Source of the DNA: Psychrobacter sp. BI730
Lineage (GTDB): Bacteria > Pseudomonadota > Gammaproteobacteria > Pseudomonadales > Moraxellaceae
Assembly (NCBI RefSeq): GCF_013414195.1
Contig: NZ_JAATTV010000014.1
Span: forward strand, 45,313 to 109,312
DNA: 64,000 bases
Direction: 5' to 3'
Position numbers and translations under genes: made by a program. Positions within the stretch are counted from its first letter, which is position 1. Every line of letters starts with the position of its first letter. Positions 37,241 through 46,622 of the stretch are shown here, piece after piece. A model generated the notes under the pieces. It did no database searches. It saw nothing but the letters and a program-made list of their open reading frames with translations, and was not told where the DNA came from.

Positions 37241-38470
37241 ATGGCCTCTGTAATCCAAACCTTAAAAAACGACTGGTCGCTATCTGCATCGGTTGCAGGG
37301 TTCTTAGCGGTTCTTATTTCTTATGCGGGTCCTTTGATTATTTTTTTTCAGGCCGCACAAGCCGCACAAGTTTCAGATGCCATGATGGCGTCTTGGATTT
37401 GGGGTGTCTCCATCGGTGCTGCCATTCCTGGTATTTATTTATCTATTAAATATAAAACACCGGTTATTACAGCATGGTCCGCCCCTGGTACCGCTTTACT
37501 GGTTACCCTATTTCCACAGATGAGTATTAATGAAGCTGTTGCCGGTTATATCATCTCAGCGATTGTCATATTTATTGTTGGAGCGACCGGTTACTTCGAC
37601 AAAATATTAAAATGGATTCCTAACGGTATTGCCGCTGGCATGATGGCAGGCATCCTATTTCAATTCGGCTTAGAATTATTTAAAGCCACTGATAGCATGC
37701 CATTTATCGTCTTTAGCATGTTGGCTTGCTACCTATTAGCCAAACGCTTTTCGCCGCGCTATACGATGATCTGGGTATTGATATGCGGTGTTATCTTAAG
37801 CGTCTTACTTGGCAAAATGAACCCTGTCCATTTCGATTTAGCCGTTACCATACCTACTTTTATTGCCCCTGAATGGTCGTGGAACTCAACGTTTAACCTC
37901 GCTATACCACTCATCCTTGTGAGCTTAACTGGCCAGTTTTTACCCGGCATGGCTATTTTAAATCTAAGTGGCTATGACACGCCAGCCAAGCCTATTGTGA
38001 GTGTTACAAGCCTCGCCTCTTTAGCAGTTGCATGTGTCGGCGGTATTACTATCGTACTTGCCGCTATCACAGCCGCGCTTTGTACTGGCAAAGATGCGCA
38101 TGAACTTAAGGAAAAGCGCTATATCGCAGGTGTTGCTAATGGCATCTTCTATTTATTTGGCGGTTTATTTGCTGGCAGTATCGTGATGGTATTTAGCTTG
38201 CTTCCAAAAGAGCTTGTCGCGGCACTGGCCGGTCTTGCATTAATCGGTGCCATTTCTGCCAATATCACCATTGCTATGAAAAATGATGAGCAAAGAGATG
38301 CAGCGTTAATTACCTTTTTGGCGACAGCATCGGGTATGAGCTTTTTGGGATTAAGCTCTGTGTTTTGGGGCATTCTTATCGGCATGATTGCTCACTATAT
38401 TCTGACCAAAAAACGCTTACTACCAACATCATCTATCTCATTAACGACCTCTAATAATGAAGCCAATTAA
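37241..38470 (+). CDS. benE: Benzoate transporter BenE
   Basis: About 409 aa, 11-12 transmembrane helices of the BenE family (ASVAGFLAVLISYAGPLIIF, WSAPGTALL, NGIAAGMMAGILFQFG). The ATG at 37241 has AAGGA eight bases upstream and is chosen over the TTG at 37226. The family is a putative benzoate:H+ symporter. It lies between benD and catI; a second benzoate carrier, benK, is encoded further right, so uptake is duplicated. Confidence 0.93.
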   Translation: MASVIQTLKNDWSLSASVAGFLAVLISYAGPLIIFFQAAQAAQVSDAMMASWIWGVSIGAAIPGIYLSIKYKTPVITAWSAPGTALLVTLFPQMSINEAVAGYIISAIVIFIVGATGYFDKILKWIPNGIAAGMMAGILFQFGLELFKATDSMPFIVFSMLACYLLAKRFSPRYTMIWVLICGVILSVLLGKMNPVHFDLAVTIPTFIAPEWSWNSTFNLAIPLILVSLTGQFLPGMAILNLSGYDTPAKPIVSVTSLASLAVACVGGITIVLAAITAALCTGKDAHELKEKRYIAGVANGIFYLFGGLFAGSIVMVFSLLPKELVAALAGLALIGAISANITIAMKNDEQRDAALITFLATASGMSFLGLSSVFWGILIGMIAHYILTKKRLLPTSSISLTTSNNEAN

Positions 38471-38583
38471 GAGCAAGTCTCTTACGAAAAAAATTAAGTA
38501 GTGTCAGAGCAATGAGTCTAACCCATGTACCACTTATTAATTTTAAAGACACTACCTCATATGACTTTTTATAGGATATAAAC

Positions 38584-39273
38584 ATGATTAATAAAGCTGA
38601 TAAAAATATAACTGACGTACTTAGTCAAATCAAAGATGGCGCCACCATCATGATTGGTGGCTTTGGCACAGCGGGTCAACCTGCTGAACTGATTGATGGG
38701 CTTATTAATTTAGGCGTAAAGGATTTGGTCATCATTAATAATAATGCCGGTAACGGCGACCATGGCCTTGCCAAGCTCTTAAAAACAGGTGCTGTGCGTA
38801 AAATCATTTGCTCTTTCCCGCGTCAATCGGACTCTTGGGTATTTGATGAGCTTTATCATGCTGGCAAGATTGAGCTGGAGCTCGTACCACAGGGTAATCT
38901 GGCTTGCCGTATTCAAGCAGCAGGTATGGGACTCGGTGCGGTATATACGCCCACAGGCTTTGGCACTTTACTCGCAGAAGGTAAAGAGACTCGAGAAATC
39001 GATGGTAAAGACTATGTTCTTGAATATCCGATCAAGGCTGATTTTGCTTTAATCAAAGCTTCTAGAGGCGATCGTTGGGGCAACTTGGTGTACCGCAAGT
39101 CTGCCCGTAACTTTGGTCCTATCATGGCAATGGCAGCTGAAGTAACTATCGCCCAAGTCTCCGAAACAGTTGAGCTTGGCGCGCTTGATCCTGAACACAT
39201 TATTACACCGGGTATTTTTGTGCAGCATGTAGTGCAAATTCAGCCTGCTAGCACTGAATCTGCTAGCGCTTAA
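38584..39273 (+). CDS. catI: 3-oxoadipate CoA-transferase subunit A (CatI/PcaI)
   Basis: 229 aa, CoA-transferase family I alpha subunit: IKDGATIMIGGFGTAGQPAE, VIINNNAGNGDHGLAKLL, SFPRQSDSWVFDELYHAGKI. It transfers CoA from succinyl-CoA to 3-oxoadipate with the next gene. Ribosome site AGGA. The gap before it holds a weak GTAGTGTC / GACACTAC inverted pair (38498-38555). Confidence 0.94.
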   Translation: MINKADKNITDVLSQIKDGATIMIGGFGTAGQPAELIDGLINLGVKDLVIINNNAGNGDHGLAKLLKTGAVRKIICSFPRQSDSWVFDELYHAGKIELELVPQGNLACRIQAAGMGLGAVYTPTGFGTLLAEGKETREIDGKDYVLEYPIKADFALIKASRGDRWGNLVYRKSARNFGPIMAMAAEVTIAQVSETVELGALDPEHIITPGIFVQHVVQIQPASTESASA

Positions 39274-39332
39274 CTTTCTAGCACAGCTACTACAGCCACC
39301 GCTTAATACTGCTAATTATAAGGATCATAATC

Positions 39333-39998
39333 ATGAGCCATACTTCCTACACTGTTTTGACCCGCGATCAAATCGCTGAGCGCGCTGCACAAGATATTCC
39401 AGATGGTGCCTATGTCAATTTAGGCATCGGACTACCGACCAAAATTGCAAAATACCTACCGGATGATAAAGATGTCTTTTTGCATTCAGAAAACGGCTTA
39501 TTAGCTTTTGGACCACCACCTGCTAAAGGCGAAGAAGATCCCGAGCTGATTAATGCCGGAAAAGAGTACGTTACCATGCTCGACGGCGGCAGCTTCTTTC
39601 ATCATGGCGACTCTTTTGCGATGATGCGTGGTGGTCATCTTGATATCTGCGTACTAGGTGCATTCCAAGTGGCTGCCAATGGCGACTTAGCCAATTGGAG
39701 CACGGGTGCGCCAGATGCAATACCTGCAGTTGGCGGCGCTATGGACTTAGCCGTCGGTGCCAAAAAAGTCTTTGTGATGACCAATCACACCACCAAAACT
39801 GGCGACCCTAAAATCGTCAGCGAGCTTACTTATCCTGTGACTGGCAAAAACTGCGTTGATCGCATTTATACTGATTTATGTGTCATTGATGTCACCGATA
39901 AAGGCTTAGCAGTCACCGAAATGGTCGATGGCATTAGCTTTGAAGACTTACAGGCCTTGACGGGTGCCACACTGACTGACGCTACTACAGTAAAATAA
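39333..39998 (+). CDS. catJ: 3-oxoadipate CoA-transferase subunit B (CatJ/PcaJ)
   Basis: 221 aa, beta subunit: VNLGIGLPTKIAKYLP, HSENGLLAFGPPP (with the catalytic Glu of the SENG motif), GGHLDICVLGAFQVA. It forms the transferase with the preceding gene. It is directly followed, 20 bp on, by the thiolase gene. Confidence 0.94.
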   Translation: MSHTSYTVLTRDQIAERAAQDIPDGAYVNLGIGLPTKIAKYLPDDKDVFLHSENGLLAFGPPPAKGEEDPELINAGKEYVTMLDGGSFFHHGDSFAMMRGGHLDICVLGAFQVAANGDLANWSTGAPDAIPAVGGAMDLAVGAKKVFVMTNHTTKTGDPKIVSELTYPVTGKNCVDRIYTDLCVIDVTDKGLAVTEMVDGISFEDLQALTGATLTDATTVK

Positions 39999-40018
39999 TA
40001 AAAAGGATAATATCTACA

Positions 40019-41239
40019 ATGGATAACTTAACAAACGCTTATATCATTGACGCCATTCGCACCCCTTTTGGACGCTACGGCGGCGGTCTAGCACTCGTAC
40101 GTGCAGACGACCTAGGCTCTATCCCTATCAAGGCGTTAATGGAACGTAATGCTAATGTCGACTGGGTACAAGTAGATGACGTCATCTATGGCTGTGCCAA
40201 CCAAAGCGGCGAAGACAATCGCAACGTCGGACGTATGTCGTCATTGCTAGCCGGCCTACCTTATCAAGTGCCTGCGACAACTGTTAACCGCTTGTGCGGC
40301 TCGTCGATGGATGCGTTAGCGATAGCGGCGCGTGCGATTAAAGCTGGTGAAGCCAATTTAATTATCGCAGGTGGTGTTGAGAGCATGAGCCGTGCGCCAT
40401 TTGTGATGGGCAAATCAGGTCAGGCATTTGGTCGTAGCCAAAATCTTGAAGATACTACTATGGGCTGGCGCTTTATCAATCCAAAGCTTGATGAGCTATA
40501 TGGCACAGAGACTATGCCGCAAACCGCCGAAAATGTCGCAGAGCAATTTAATGTTAATCGAGCTGACCAAGATGCATTTGCATTACGGAGCCAACAACGT
40601 ACCGCAGCGGCTCAAGAGACAGGATTTTTTAAAGATGAGATTACCCCTGTCGTCATCCCGCAGCGTAAAGGCGAGCCTGTCACCGTCGATACTGATGAGC
40701 ATCCTCGCGCTGATACTACTCTTGAAAAGTTGACCAAACTGCGTCCTATCGTCACTGCAGATGGCACGGTAACAGCTGGTAACGCCTCTGGGATTAATGA
40801 TGGCGCAGCAGCCTTCCTAGTAGCCTCAGAGCAAGCGGTTAAAGAGTTTAATCTAAAGCCGCGTGCACGTATTATAGGGGCAACTACCGTAGGCGTTGAA
40901 CCACGTATTATGGGTTTCGCCCCAGCACCCGCAATGAAAAAGCTGCTTAAGCAAACCGGACTGTCTCTCGATGAGATGGATGTCATTGAATTAAACGAAG
41001 CCTTTGCTGCACAAGCTCTAGCTTGCACACGTGACTTAGGGTTAGCTGATGATAGCGAGCGCGTCAATCCTAACGGCGGTGCGATTGCCCTTGGTCATCC
41101 ACTCGGCGCCTCAGGTGCACGTTTGATCTTAACCGCCCTTAATCAACTGGAAAAAACAGGTAAGCGTTATGCTATCTGCTCAATGTGTATCGGAGTTGGA
41201 CAAGGTATCGCGATGATTATTGAGCGTGTTGAGAGCTGA
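40019..41239 (+). CDS. pcaF: 3-oxoadipyl-CoA thiolase (PcaF/CatF)
   Basis: 406 aa thiolase. IDAIRTPFGRYGGGLALVRA, active Cys in NRLCGSSMDALA (about residue 92), ALGHPLGASGARL, and the C-terminal CSMCIGVGQGIAM. It cleaves 3-oxoadipyl-CoA to succinyl-CoA and acetyl-CoA. A clear paralogue lies at 49128-50330 with the same RxPFGRYxGALAxVRADDL start, so it may be partly redundant or have another chain specificity. Confidence 0.95.
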   Translation: MDNLTNAYIIDAIRTPFGRYGGGLALVRADDLGSIPIKALMERNANVDWVQVDDVIYGCANQSGEDNRNVGRMSSLLAGLPYQVPATTVNRLCGSSMDALAIAARAIKAGEANLIIAGGVESMSRAPFVMGKSGQAFGRSQNLEDTTMGWRFINPKLDELYGTETMPQTAENVAEQFNVNRADQDAFALRSQQRTAAAQETGFFKDEITPVVIPQRKGEPVTVDTDEHPRADTTLEKLTKLRPIVTADGTVTAGNASGINDGAAAFLVASEQAVKEFNLKPRARIIGATTVGVEPRIMGFAPAPAMKKLLKQTGLSLDEMDVIELNEAFAAQALACTRDLGLADDSERVNPNGGAIALGHPLGASGARLILTALNQLEKTGKRYAICSMCIGVGQGIAMIIERVES

Positions 41240-41332
41240 TTAATCGTTCAAAATAAAATAAAATAGACACCCAGCTCAATAAGTCAAAAAGAAGACCTTA
41301 ATCACCCGACAGTTAAAACAAGGACGTTCATC

Positions 41333-42112
41333 ATGCCTGTATTTGAAAATAAAGGTGTCACGCTAAACTATGCCACCTTTGGCGATAGCAGCAACCCTGC
41401 CCTAATATTCTCCAACTCTTTAGGTACTAGCTATCATATGTGGCAACCACAAATCGATACCTTGCAAGCCGATTACTTTATCATCTGCTATGACACTCGT
41501 GGCCATGGTAAATCATCAGCACCCAGAGGTCCTTATAATTTAAACCAGCTTGGGCAAGATGTGATTAATTTGTTAGATCACCTGCATCTTGATAAGGTGT
41601 TTTTTTGTGGCATTTCTATGGGCGGCATAACAGGTCAATGGCTAGCTATCAATCATCCCGATCGCTTCCACCACTTGATGTTATGTAATACCGCCGCGAA
41701 AATTGGTAACGAAATAGCATGGACGGAGCGGGCACAATTGGTACGAGAGCAAGGTCTAGCTCCTATCGCGGCTACAGCCGCCTCGCGTTGGTTTACCGAG
41801 GGCTTTATCAGTAACCATCCTGATATCGTCAACGCCTTATCTGACACTCTTGCCGCTAGCAGTAGCAAAGGTTATGCCAGCTGCTGTGAAGCGCTGTCTA
41901 CCGCTGATACTCGCGAGCAGTTAAAAGATATCGATGTCACGATTACGGTGGTGGCAGGATCGGAAGACCCAGTGACGACGGTTGCCGATGGTCAATATAT
42001 GGTCGATCATATCCCAAATGCCACACTCGCTACTATTGAAGCCTCCCACATCTCAAACATTGAGCAGCCTGAGGTATTCAATCAGCTTGTGCGACAGTAT
42101 TTAACCTACTAA
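41333..42112 (+). CDS. pcaD: 3-oxoadipate enol-lactonase (PcaD/CatD)
   Basis: 259 aa alpha/beta hydrolase. NSLGTSYHMWQPQID, CYDTRGHGKSSAPRGPY, nucleophile GISMGGITGQW, and C-terminal Asp/His (SEDPVTT; ASHISNIEQP). It hydrolyses enol-lactone to 3-oxoadipate between CatC and CatIJ. Ribosome site AAGGA; next gene after 81 bp on the same strand. Confidence 0.94.
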   Translation: MPVFENKGVTLNYATFGDSSNPALIFSNSLGTSYHMWQPQIDTLQADYFIICYDTRGHGKSSAPRGPYNLNQLGQDVINLLDHLHLDKVFFCGISMGGITGQWLAINHPDRFHHLMLCNTAAKIGNEIAWTERAQLVREQGLAPIAATAASRWFTEGFISNHPDIVNALSDTLAASSSKGYASCCEALSTADTREQLKDIDVTITVVAGSEDPVTTVADGQYMVDHIPNATLATIEASHISNIEQPEVFNQLVRQYLTY

Positions 42113-42193
42113 TCACGCCAAATTTATTGAGCAGTTAAGCGCTATTATGAAAAAAAGTCACCACACGGAAGTAATTTCAGACAAGGAAGCAAC

Positions 42194-43489
42194 ATGAAAA
42201 AGTCATTATTATCATTGGTTGTTAGTATTGCGGCCTGTAGCGCATTTAGTGCTCATGCCGATATTAACATCGATGAACAGGTAAAAAGCGTTGAAAATAA
42301 GGTGATTGAATGGCGTCGGGACATTCATCAACATCCTGAACTGAGCAACAGAGAAACCCGTACTGCCGCTATCGTTGCTAAGCATTTAAAGTCACTCGGT
42401 ATGCAGGTTGAAACTGACATCGCGCACACGGGGGTTGTGGGTTACTTAAAAGGTGCCAAACCCGGCCCCACAGTCATGCTACGGGCAGACATGGATGCAT
42501 TGCCAGTCACTGAAAAAGCAGATGTGCCTTTTAAATCAACCATTGTGACTAAGTATATGGGTGAAGACGTTGGGGTCATGCATGCCTGCGGACACGATAC
42601 TCATGTTGCTATGCTAATGGGAACGGCTGAAGTACTGGCTGGCGTACAAAACGAATTGCACGGTAATATTATGTTCGTGTTTCAACCGGCAGAAGAAGGC
42701 CCCCCTACAGGTGAAGAAGGTGGCGCCAATCTGATGTTGAAGCAAGGCATATTTAAAAAATATAAACCAGACGTTGCATTTGGACTTCATATTATGTCTA
42801 GTTTAAACACTGGTCAAATTGGCTACCGAAGCGGCCCTATCATGGCTAGTGCGGACACCTTTGATATCACCGTAAAAGGCAAGCAGACTCACGGTTCAGC
42901 TCCTTGGAATGGGGTGGACCCTATTGCCGCTGCCTCGCAAATCGTTACAGGAATTAATCATATAGTCAGTCGTCAAGTGGACATTACTAAAGAGCCTGCC
43001 ATCATCTCATTTGGCAAAATAAGTGGTGGAATACGCGACAATATTATTCCAGATAGTGTCAATATGATTGGTACTATTCGTAACTTTGATATGGATAATC
43101 GCGATCAAATTTTTAATAACATAAAAACGACTGCCACTCATATAGCGATGGCGTCAGGCGCAGAAGCAGATGTCAAAATCATCAAAGGTTATCCTGTTAC
43201 GATCAATAATCCAGCGCTTACTGCGCAGATGCTACCCACTCTTAAAAGCGTAGCGGGTGCGGACAACGTATTTGACGTCCCTAAACTAACAGCATCTGAA
43301 GATTTCTCGTTTTATTCCCAAGAAGTACCGGGATTATTTATTTTCTTAGGCGGTACACCTGCTGGTCAAGACACTAGTAAGGCACCGTACAATCACTCTC
43401 CCTACTTTTACGCAGACGAAGCCTCATTTAAAGTGGGTACTAAAGCGTTGAGTCAATTGGCCATAGACTATTTAGCCATGAACAAATAA
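42194..43489 (+). CDS. Exported M20 amidohydrolase, hippurate-hydrolase type
   Basis: 431 aa. N-terminal signal peptide (MKKSLLSLVVSIAACSAFSA, cleavage after HA around residue 22), then an M20D amidohydrolase: HQHPELSNRETRTA, metal ligands Cys132/His134/His137 (HACGHDTH), Glu167/Glu168 (QPAEEG), dimerisation domain and final TASEDFSFY. It belongs to the hippurate/IAA-amino acid hydrolase group. In this operon, cleavage of benzoylglycine to benzoate and glycine in the periplasm would feed BenK/BenE directly (inference). It is the last gene before a strong terminator. Other N-acyl amino acids are possible substrates. Confidence 0.85.
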   Translation: MKKSLLSLVVSIAACSAFSAHADINIDEQVKSVENKVIEWRRDIHQHPELSNRETRTAAIVAKHLKSLGMQVETDIAHTGVVGYLKGAKPGPTVMLRADMDALPVTEKADVPFKSTIVTKYMGEDVGVMHACGHDTHVAMLMGTAEVLAGVQNELHGNIMFVFQPAEEGPPTGEEGGANLMLKQGIFKKYKPDVAFGLHIMSSLNTGQIGYRSGPIMASADTFDITVKGKQTHGSAPWNGVDPIAAASQIVTGINHIVSRQVDITKEPAIISFGKISGGIRDNIIPDSVNMIGTIRNFDMDNRDQIFNNIKTTATHIAMASGAEADVKIIKGYPVTINNPALTAQMLPTLKSVAGADNVFDVPKLTASEDFSFYSQEVPGLFIFLGGTPAGQDTSKAPYNHSPYFYADEASFKVGTKALSQLAIDYLAMNK

Positions 43490-43506
43490 CGCTTTCATAG
43501 AAACCT

Positions 43507-43549
43507 AAGTAGCTCATATATCTAAAAGATATATGAGCTACTTTTTTAT
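43507..43549 (+). terminator. Strong terminator ending the ben-cat operon
   Basis: Perfect 17-bp stem (43507-43523 with 43527-43543) with a 3-nt loop and a T-run. It isolates catB...amidohydrolase from benK, which then has its own promoter region. Confidence 0.92.
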
Positions 43550-43695
43550 TAGTGTTTTCAAAAAGACTATCTATGATCAGTAAAGGCATTATTTTCTTGA
43601 ACAATAGTAATATTTTCGGAGTCATCGGCGTATAAATCCTTACAGTGTATTCTAGAGAAAGGTCTCGCTTCTTCTATTCTACCAAAGTAAAAACC

Positions 43696-43760
43696 ATACC
43701 TTTTAGGTATAAATTTATACTTAGATGGTTTTTGACTTAGTACCAGTAAAACCCTAACTT
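43696..43760 (+). promoter_or_regulatory. Paired CatM/BenM sites and promoter before benK
   Basis: Perfect ATAC-N7-GTAT at 43696-43710 and a second ATAC-N7-GTTT at 43717-43731; centres are 21 bp apart, the same distance as in front of catB. A sigma70-like TTGACT (43732-43737), 17-bp spacer and TAACTT (43755-43760) directly follow, the geometry of a LysR-activated promoter. Confidence 0.78.
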
Positions 43761-43800
43761 GTAAAGCACGTATAAGGATATTACCCACGGAGAAAAACGA

Positions 43801-45162
43801 ATGGAATCTCAAACCTTAAACATCAATAAAGTTATTGATGAAGCCAAATTTTCACCTTTTCATTGGAAAGTCCTATTTTGGTGCTTACTGATTATTATCT
43901 TTGACGGCTACGACCTCATTATTTATGGCGTGGCTCTGCCATTGCTTATGGAAGAGTGGTCATTGACTTCGGTACAAGCAGGTTTTCTTGCTAGCGCAGC
44001 ACTATTCGGCATGATGTTTGGTGCCATGATTTTTGGCACTTTATCTGACAAAATCGGTCGTAAAAAAACAATTATGATTTGTGTCGCTCTATTCAGTAGC
44101 TTTACTTTTTTTGGTGCTTTCGCTAGCGGGCCTATGCAGTTTGCGGCTTTGCGCTTCGTTGCAGGTCTAGGTATTGGCGGCGTGATGCCAATCTGCGTGG
44201 CACTAACATCTGAATACGCACCGAAACGTATGCGTAGTACTTTAGTCGCTATTATGTTCAGCGGTTATGCAATTGGTGGTATGACGTCAGCATTATTAGG
44301 ATCTTTTTTGGTGCTAGATTTTGGCTGGGAAATTATGTTTTATATTGCGGGCATCCCTACTTTACTATTGCCAATTATCTGGAAGATGCTACCTGAATCC
44401 TTGATGTATTTGGTCAAAGAAAAGCGAGAAGACGAAGCTAAAAGCATCGTTCAAAAATTGGCTCCTCAAGAAAAAGTTACACCCTCTACTACGTTAGTAC
44501 TAGACGAACCCACCAAAGGTGATGATGCCCCAATTAAAGCGTTATTTCTGAACAGACGTGGACTCACTACTATTATGTTTTGGGTAGCATTTTTTATGTG
44601 TTTGCTGATGGTTTACGCTTTAGCAAGCTGGTTACCAAAGCTAATGATTCAAGCCGGTTACTCATTAGGTGCTAGTATGTTATTTCTATTTGCACTTAAT
44701 ATTGGTGGGATGATTGGGGCTATTGGCGGTGGCGTACTGGCCGATAAGTTTCATTTAAAACCTGTACTAACTATTATGTTTGTCGCTGGGGCAGTAGCAT
44801 TAATTTTGCTTGGCTACAACAGTCCTCAGATTGTACTATATACGCTCATTGCGATTGCTGGCGCTACCACTATCGGCTCACAAATTCTGCTCTATACTTT
44901 TGTGGCTCAATATTATCCTACCGCTGTACGCACGACTGCCATGGGCTGGGCATCAGGTATTGGGCGTATTGGTGCTATTGTAGGTCCAATCCTAACTGGT
45001 GCGCTTCTCACCTTAGAGCTGACCCATCAGATGAACTTCCTATTTATCGCTATACCAGGTATTATCGCAGCCATCGCTATCTTCTTAGTAAATCTGAGCG
45101 CAGCAGTGGACAGTAAAGAAAGCAAACTGCAACCAACAAGATTAGATATGTCAGCAGCGTAA
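43801..45162 (+). CDS. benK: Benzoate MFS transporter BenK (aromatic acid:H+ symporter)
   Basis: 453 aa, 12 transmembrane helices. DGYDLIIYGVALPLLMEEW in helix 1 and GTLSDKIGRKKTIMI in loop 2-3 are hallmarks of the aromatic acid:H+ symporter family (BenK/PcaK). It takes up benzoate. It stands alone after a terminator, with its own CatM-type site pair. After the gene, a 13-bp inverted repeat (45237-45249 with 45267-45279) may be a terminator. Confidence 0.93.
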   Translation: MESQTLNINKVIDEAKFSPFHWKVLFWCLLIIIFDGYDLIIYGVALPLLMEEWSLTSVQAGFLASAALFGMMFGAMIFGTLSDKIGRKKTIMICVALFSSFTFFGAFASGPMQFAALRFVAGLGIGGVMPICVALTSEYAPKRMRSTLVAIMFSGYAIGGMTSALLGSFLVLDFGWEIMFYIAGIPTLLLPIIWKMLPESLMYLVKEKREDEAKSIVQKLAPQEKVTPSTTLVLDEPTKGDDAPIKALFLNRRGLTTIMFWVAFFMCLLMVYALASWLPKLMIQAGYSLGASMLFLFALNIGGMIGAIGGGVLADKFHLKPVLTIMFVAGAVALILLGYNSPQIVLYTLIAIAGATTIGSQILLYTFVAQYYPTAVRTTAMGWASGIGRIGAIVGPILTGALLTLELTHQMNFLFIAIPGIIAAIAIFLVNLSAAVDSKESKLQPTRLDMSAA

Positions 45163-45422
45163 AAGTAATATTGTTTTTAAAATTGTATTACTGTTACTGT
45201 AGCAAACACATAGTACACTATCTTTTTATAAGCTAATATAACTGGCGTTTCGACTCTTACAATTGCAACGTCAGTTATATTTATAAAAAAGTTCCTAGTA
45301 TATATTCTAATACCTGAATAACATGATAAGTATTGATAAAAAATCATTAATCAAGATAATACATCTCCACTATAACTATGGAGATGCCCCATCGTATCGC
45401 TTACTTCTCTAAACACTTCAAC

Positions 45423-46457
45423 TCAAAAATCATATTTTGCCATTATCTCAATTTGCTGACCTGCTGGCATCCATGGGAATGTCGTTACGTCCTGATTTCT
45501 CCACTCAATACCCAAATCTAAATCTGGTAGATACTCATAGATAAGATTTGCGCTTTTTACATTAGCAGAAGTGTCTGCCGCATCGTCTACATTTACCTCA
45601 CCATAACGCAAGTTGCCGCGCAGCTTTTGGGTAAATTGATGCTTATATCCTACGCTATAGCCAGTTTGCGAAATAAGCTTCCCATCCTCGGCATCACAGT
45701 CTACGCCGCCATTCATAATTAGCGGCCCGCCAACACAGATGGCAGAATAGGCACCCATGCCTTTACCATTGTATATACTGGCATGGAGCGAATCTTTGCC
45801 CAATGTCAGCTTGCCCGCTAAAGAAACACCGATACCCACATCTGAACCATCTCCGTTCTCAGAATCACGAGCCATGACAGCCACGTTATAGTCAAAGTTA
45901 GATATCTTATCTTTGTAGCTTACCACCATATCAGGTAAGCTCGCATTATCATAAACAGGGTCTTGCGCCGTAAAACGCAGCCCCTTATAAGTATAGTGCA
46001 ACGTCAAATCTGGCCGAATATAAGAACCACCACCAGAGACCGTGCCCAAACCAGTGCCCCAAAAATCAAGCTGCTCCGTAGAAAGAGGTGCCACTGCCAA
46101 AAACTGACCGTTCCAAGTCTTACCCACTGTCAAATCATCAATCTGAACATAAGCATGACGCAAGCGCAGATTTGAGCCGCCCTTGGCGTAATCGCCATAA
46201 AAATCACCTTCGATAAACCCCGTGAGTTTTCTATCATCTACCGACTTGGTCGTCTTAACATTGATACGAGACTGGCGTAAATTACCCTTAAATTCCGACT
46301 CGCCTTCATCAGGAGAGTTAAAAGCACCTTCTGCTTTGATATAACCACCAATACTCAAAGTCGTGTCGCCTGTCGTCACAAGATCGATTGCTTGTGCAGA
46401 TACGCATGTTATAACCGTAGCAAAACCTACAGATAGCCTTTTTATATAAAGCATCAT
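45423..46457 (-). CDS. Outer-membrane porin, DcaP-like
   Basis: 344 aa. Signal peptide (first about 23 residues, ending SAQA), then a beta-barrel: TTLSIGGYIKAEGAF, RQSRINVKT, LTGFIEGDFYG, LRLRHAYVQIDDLTVGKTWN, and the C-terminal KYDF with terminal Phe. This matches DcaP-like trimeric porins, which in Acinetobacter are linked to dicarboxylic acid use. It probably lets the substrates of the adjacent catabolic clusters through the outer membrane. Two ATGs (46457, 46454) are adjacent; either could be used. Confidence 0.82.
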   Translation of the reverse strand: MMLYIKRLSVGFATVITCVSAQAIDLVTTGDTTLSIGGYIKAEGAFNSPDEGESEFKGNLRQSRINVKTTKSVDDRKLTGFIEGDFYGDYAKGGSNLRLRHAYVQIDDLTVGKTWNGQFLAVAPLSTEQLDFWGTGLGTVSGGGSYIRPDLTLHYTYKGLRFTAQDPVYDNASLPDMVVSYKDKISNFDYNVAVMARDSENGDGSDVGIGVSLAGKLTLGKDSLHASIYNGKGMGAYSAICVGGPLIMNGGVDCDAEDGKLISQTGYSVGYKHQFTQKLRGNLRYGEVNVDDAADTSANVKSANLIYEYLPDLDLGIEWRNQDVTTFPWMPAGQQIEIMAKYDF

Positions 46458-46622
46458 TCATCTATTCCCTGTTTTATGTTGATATCCTTATCAATCCCAA
46501 TTGCTACTACGTTTTCTTTAATCCATAAAAATAAATAATCCTTTTAAATGAGAATTAACTTCTACTTAATAAGTACTTCCTAATTAAAAACCCAAACCAT
46601 AATTTGACCGATATATTGGGTG

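Noticed and set aside
40612..41067. 151-codon minus-strand frame
   Set aside because: Antisense of pcaF.
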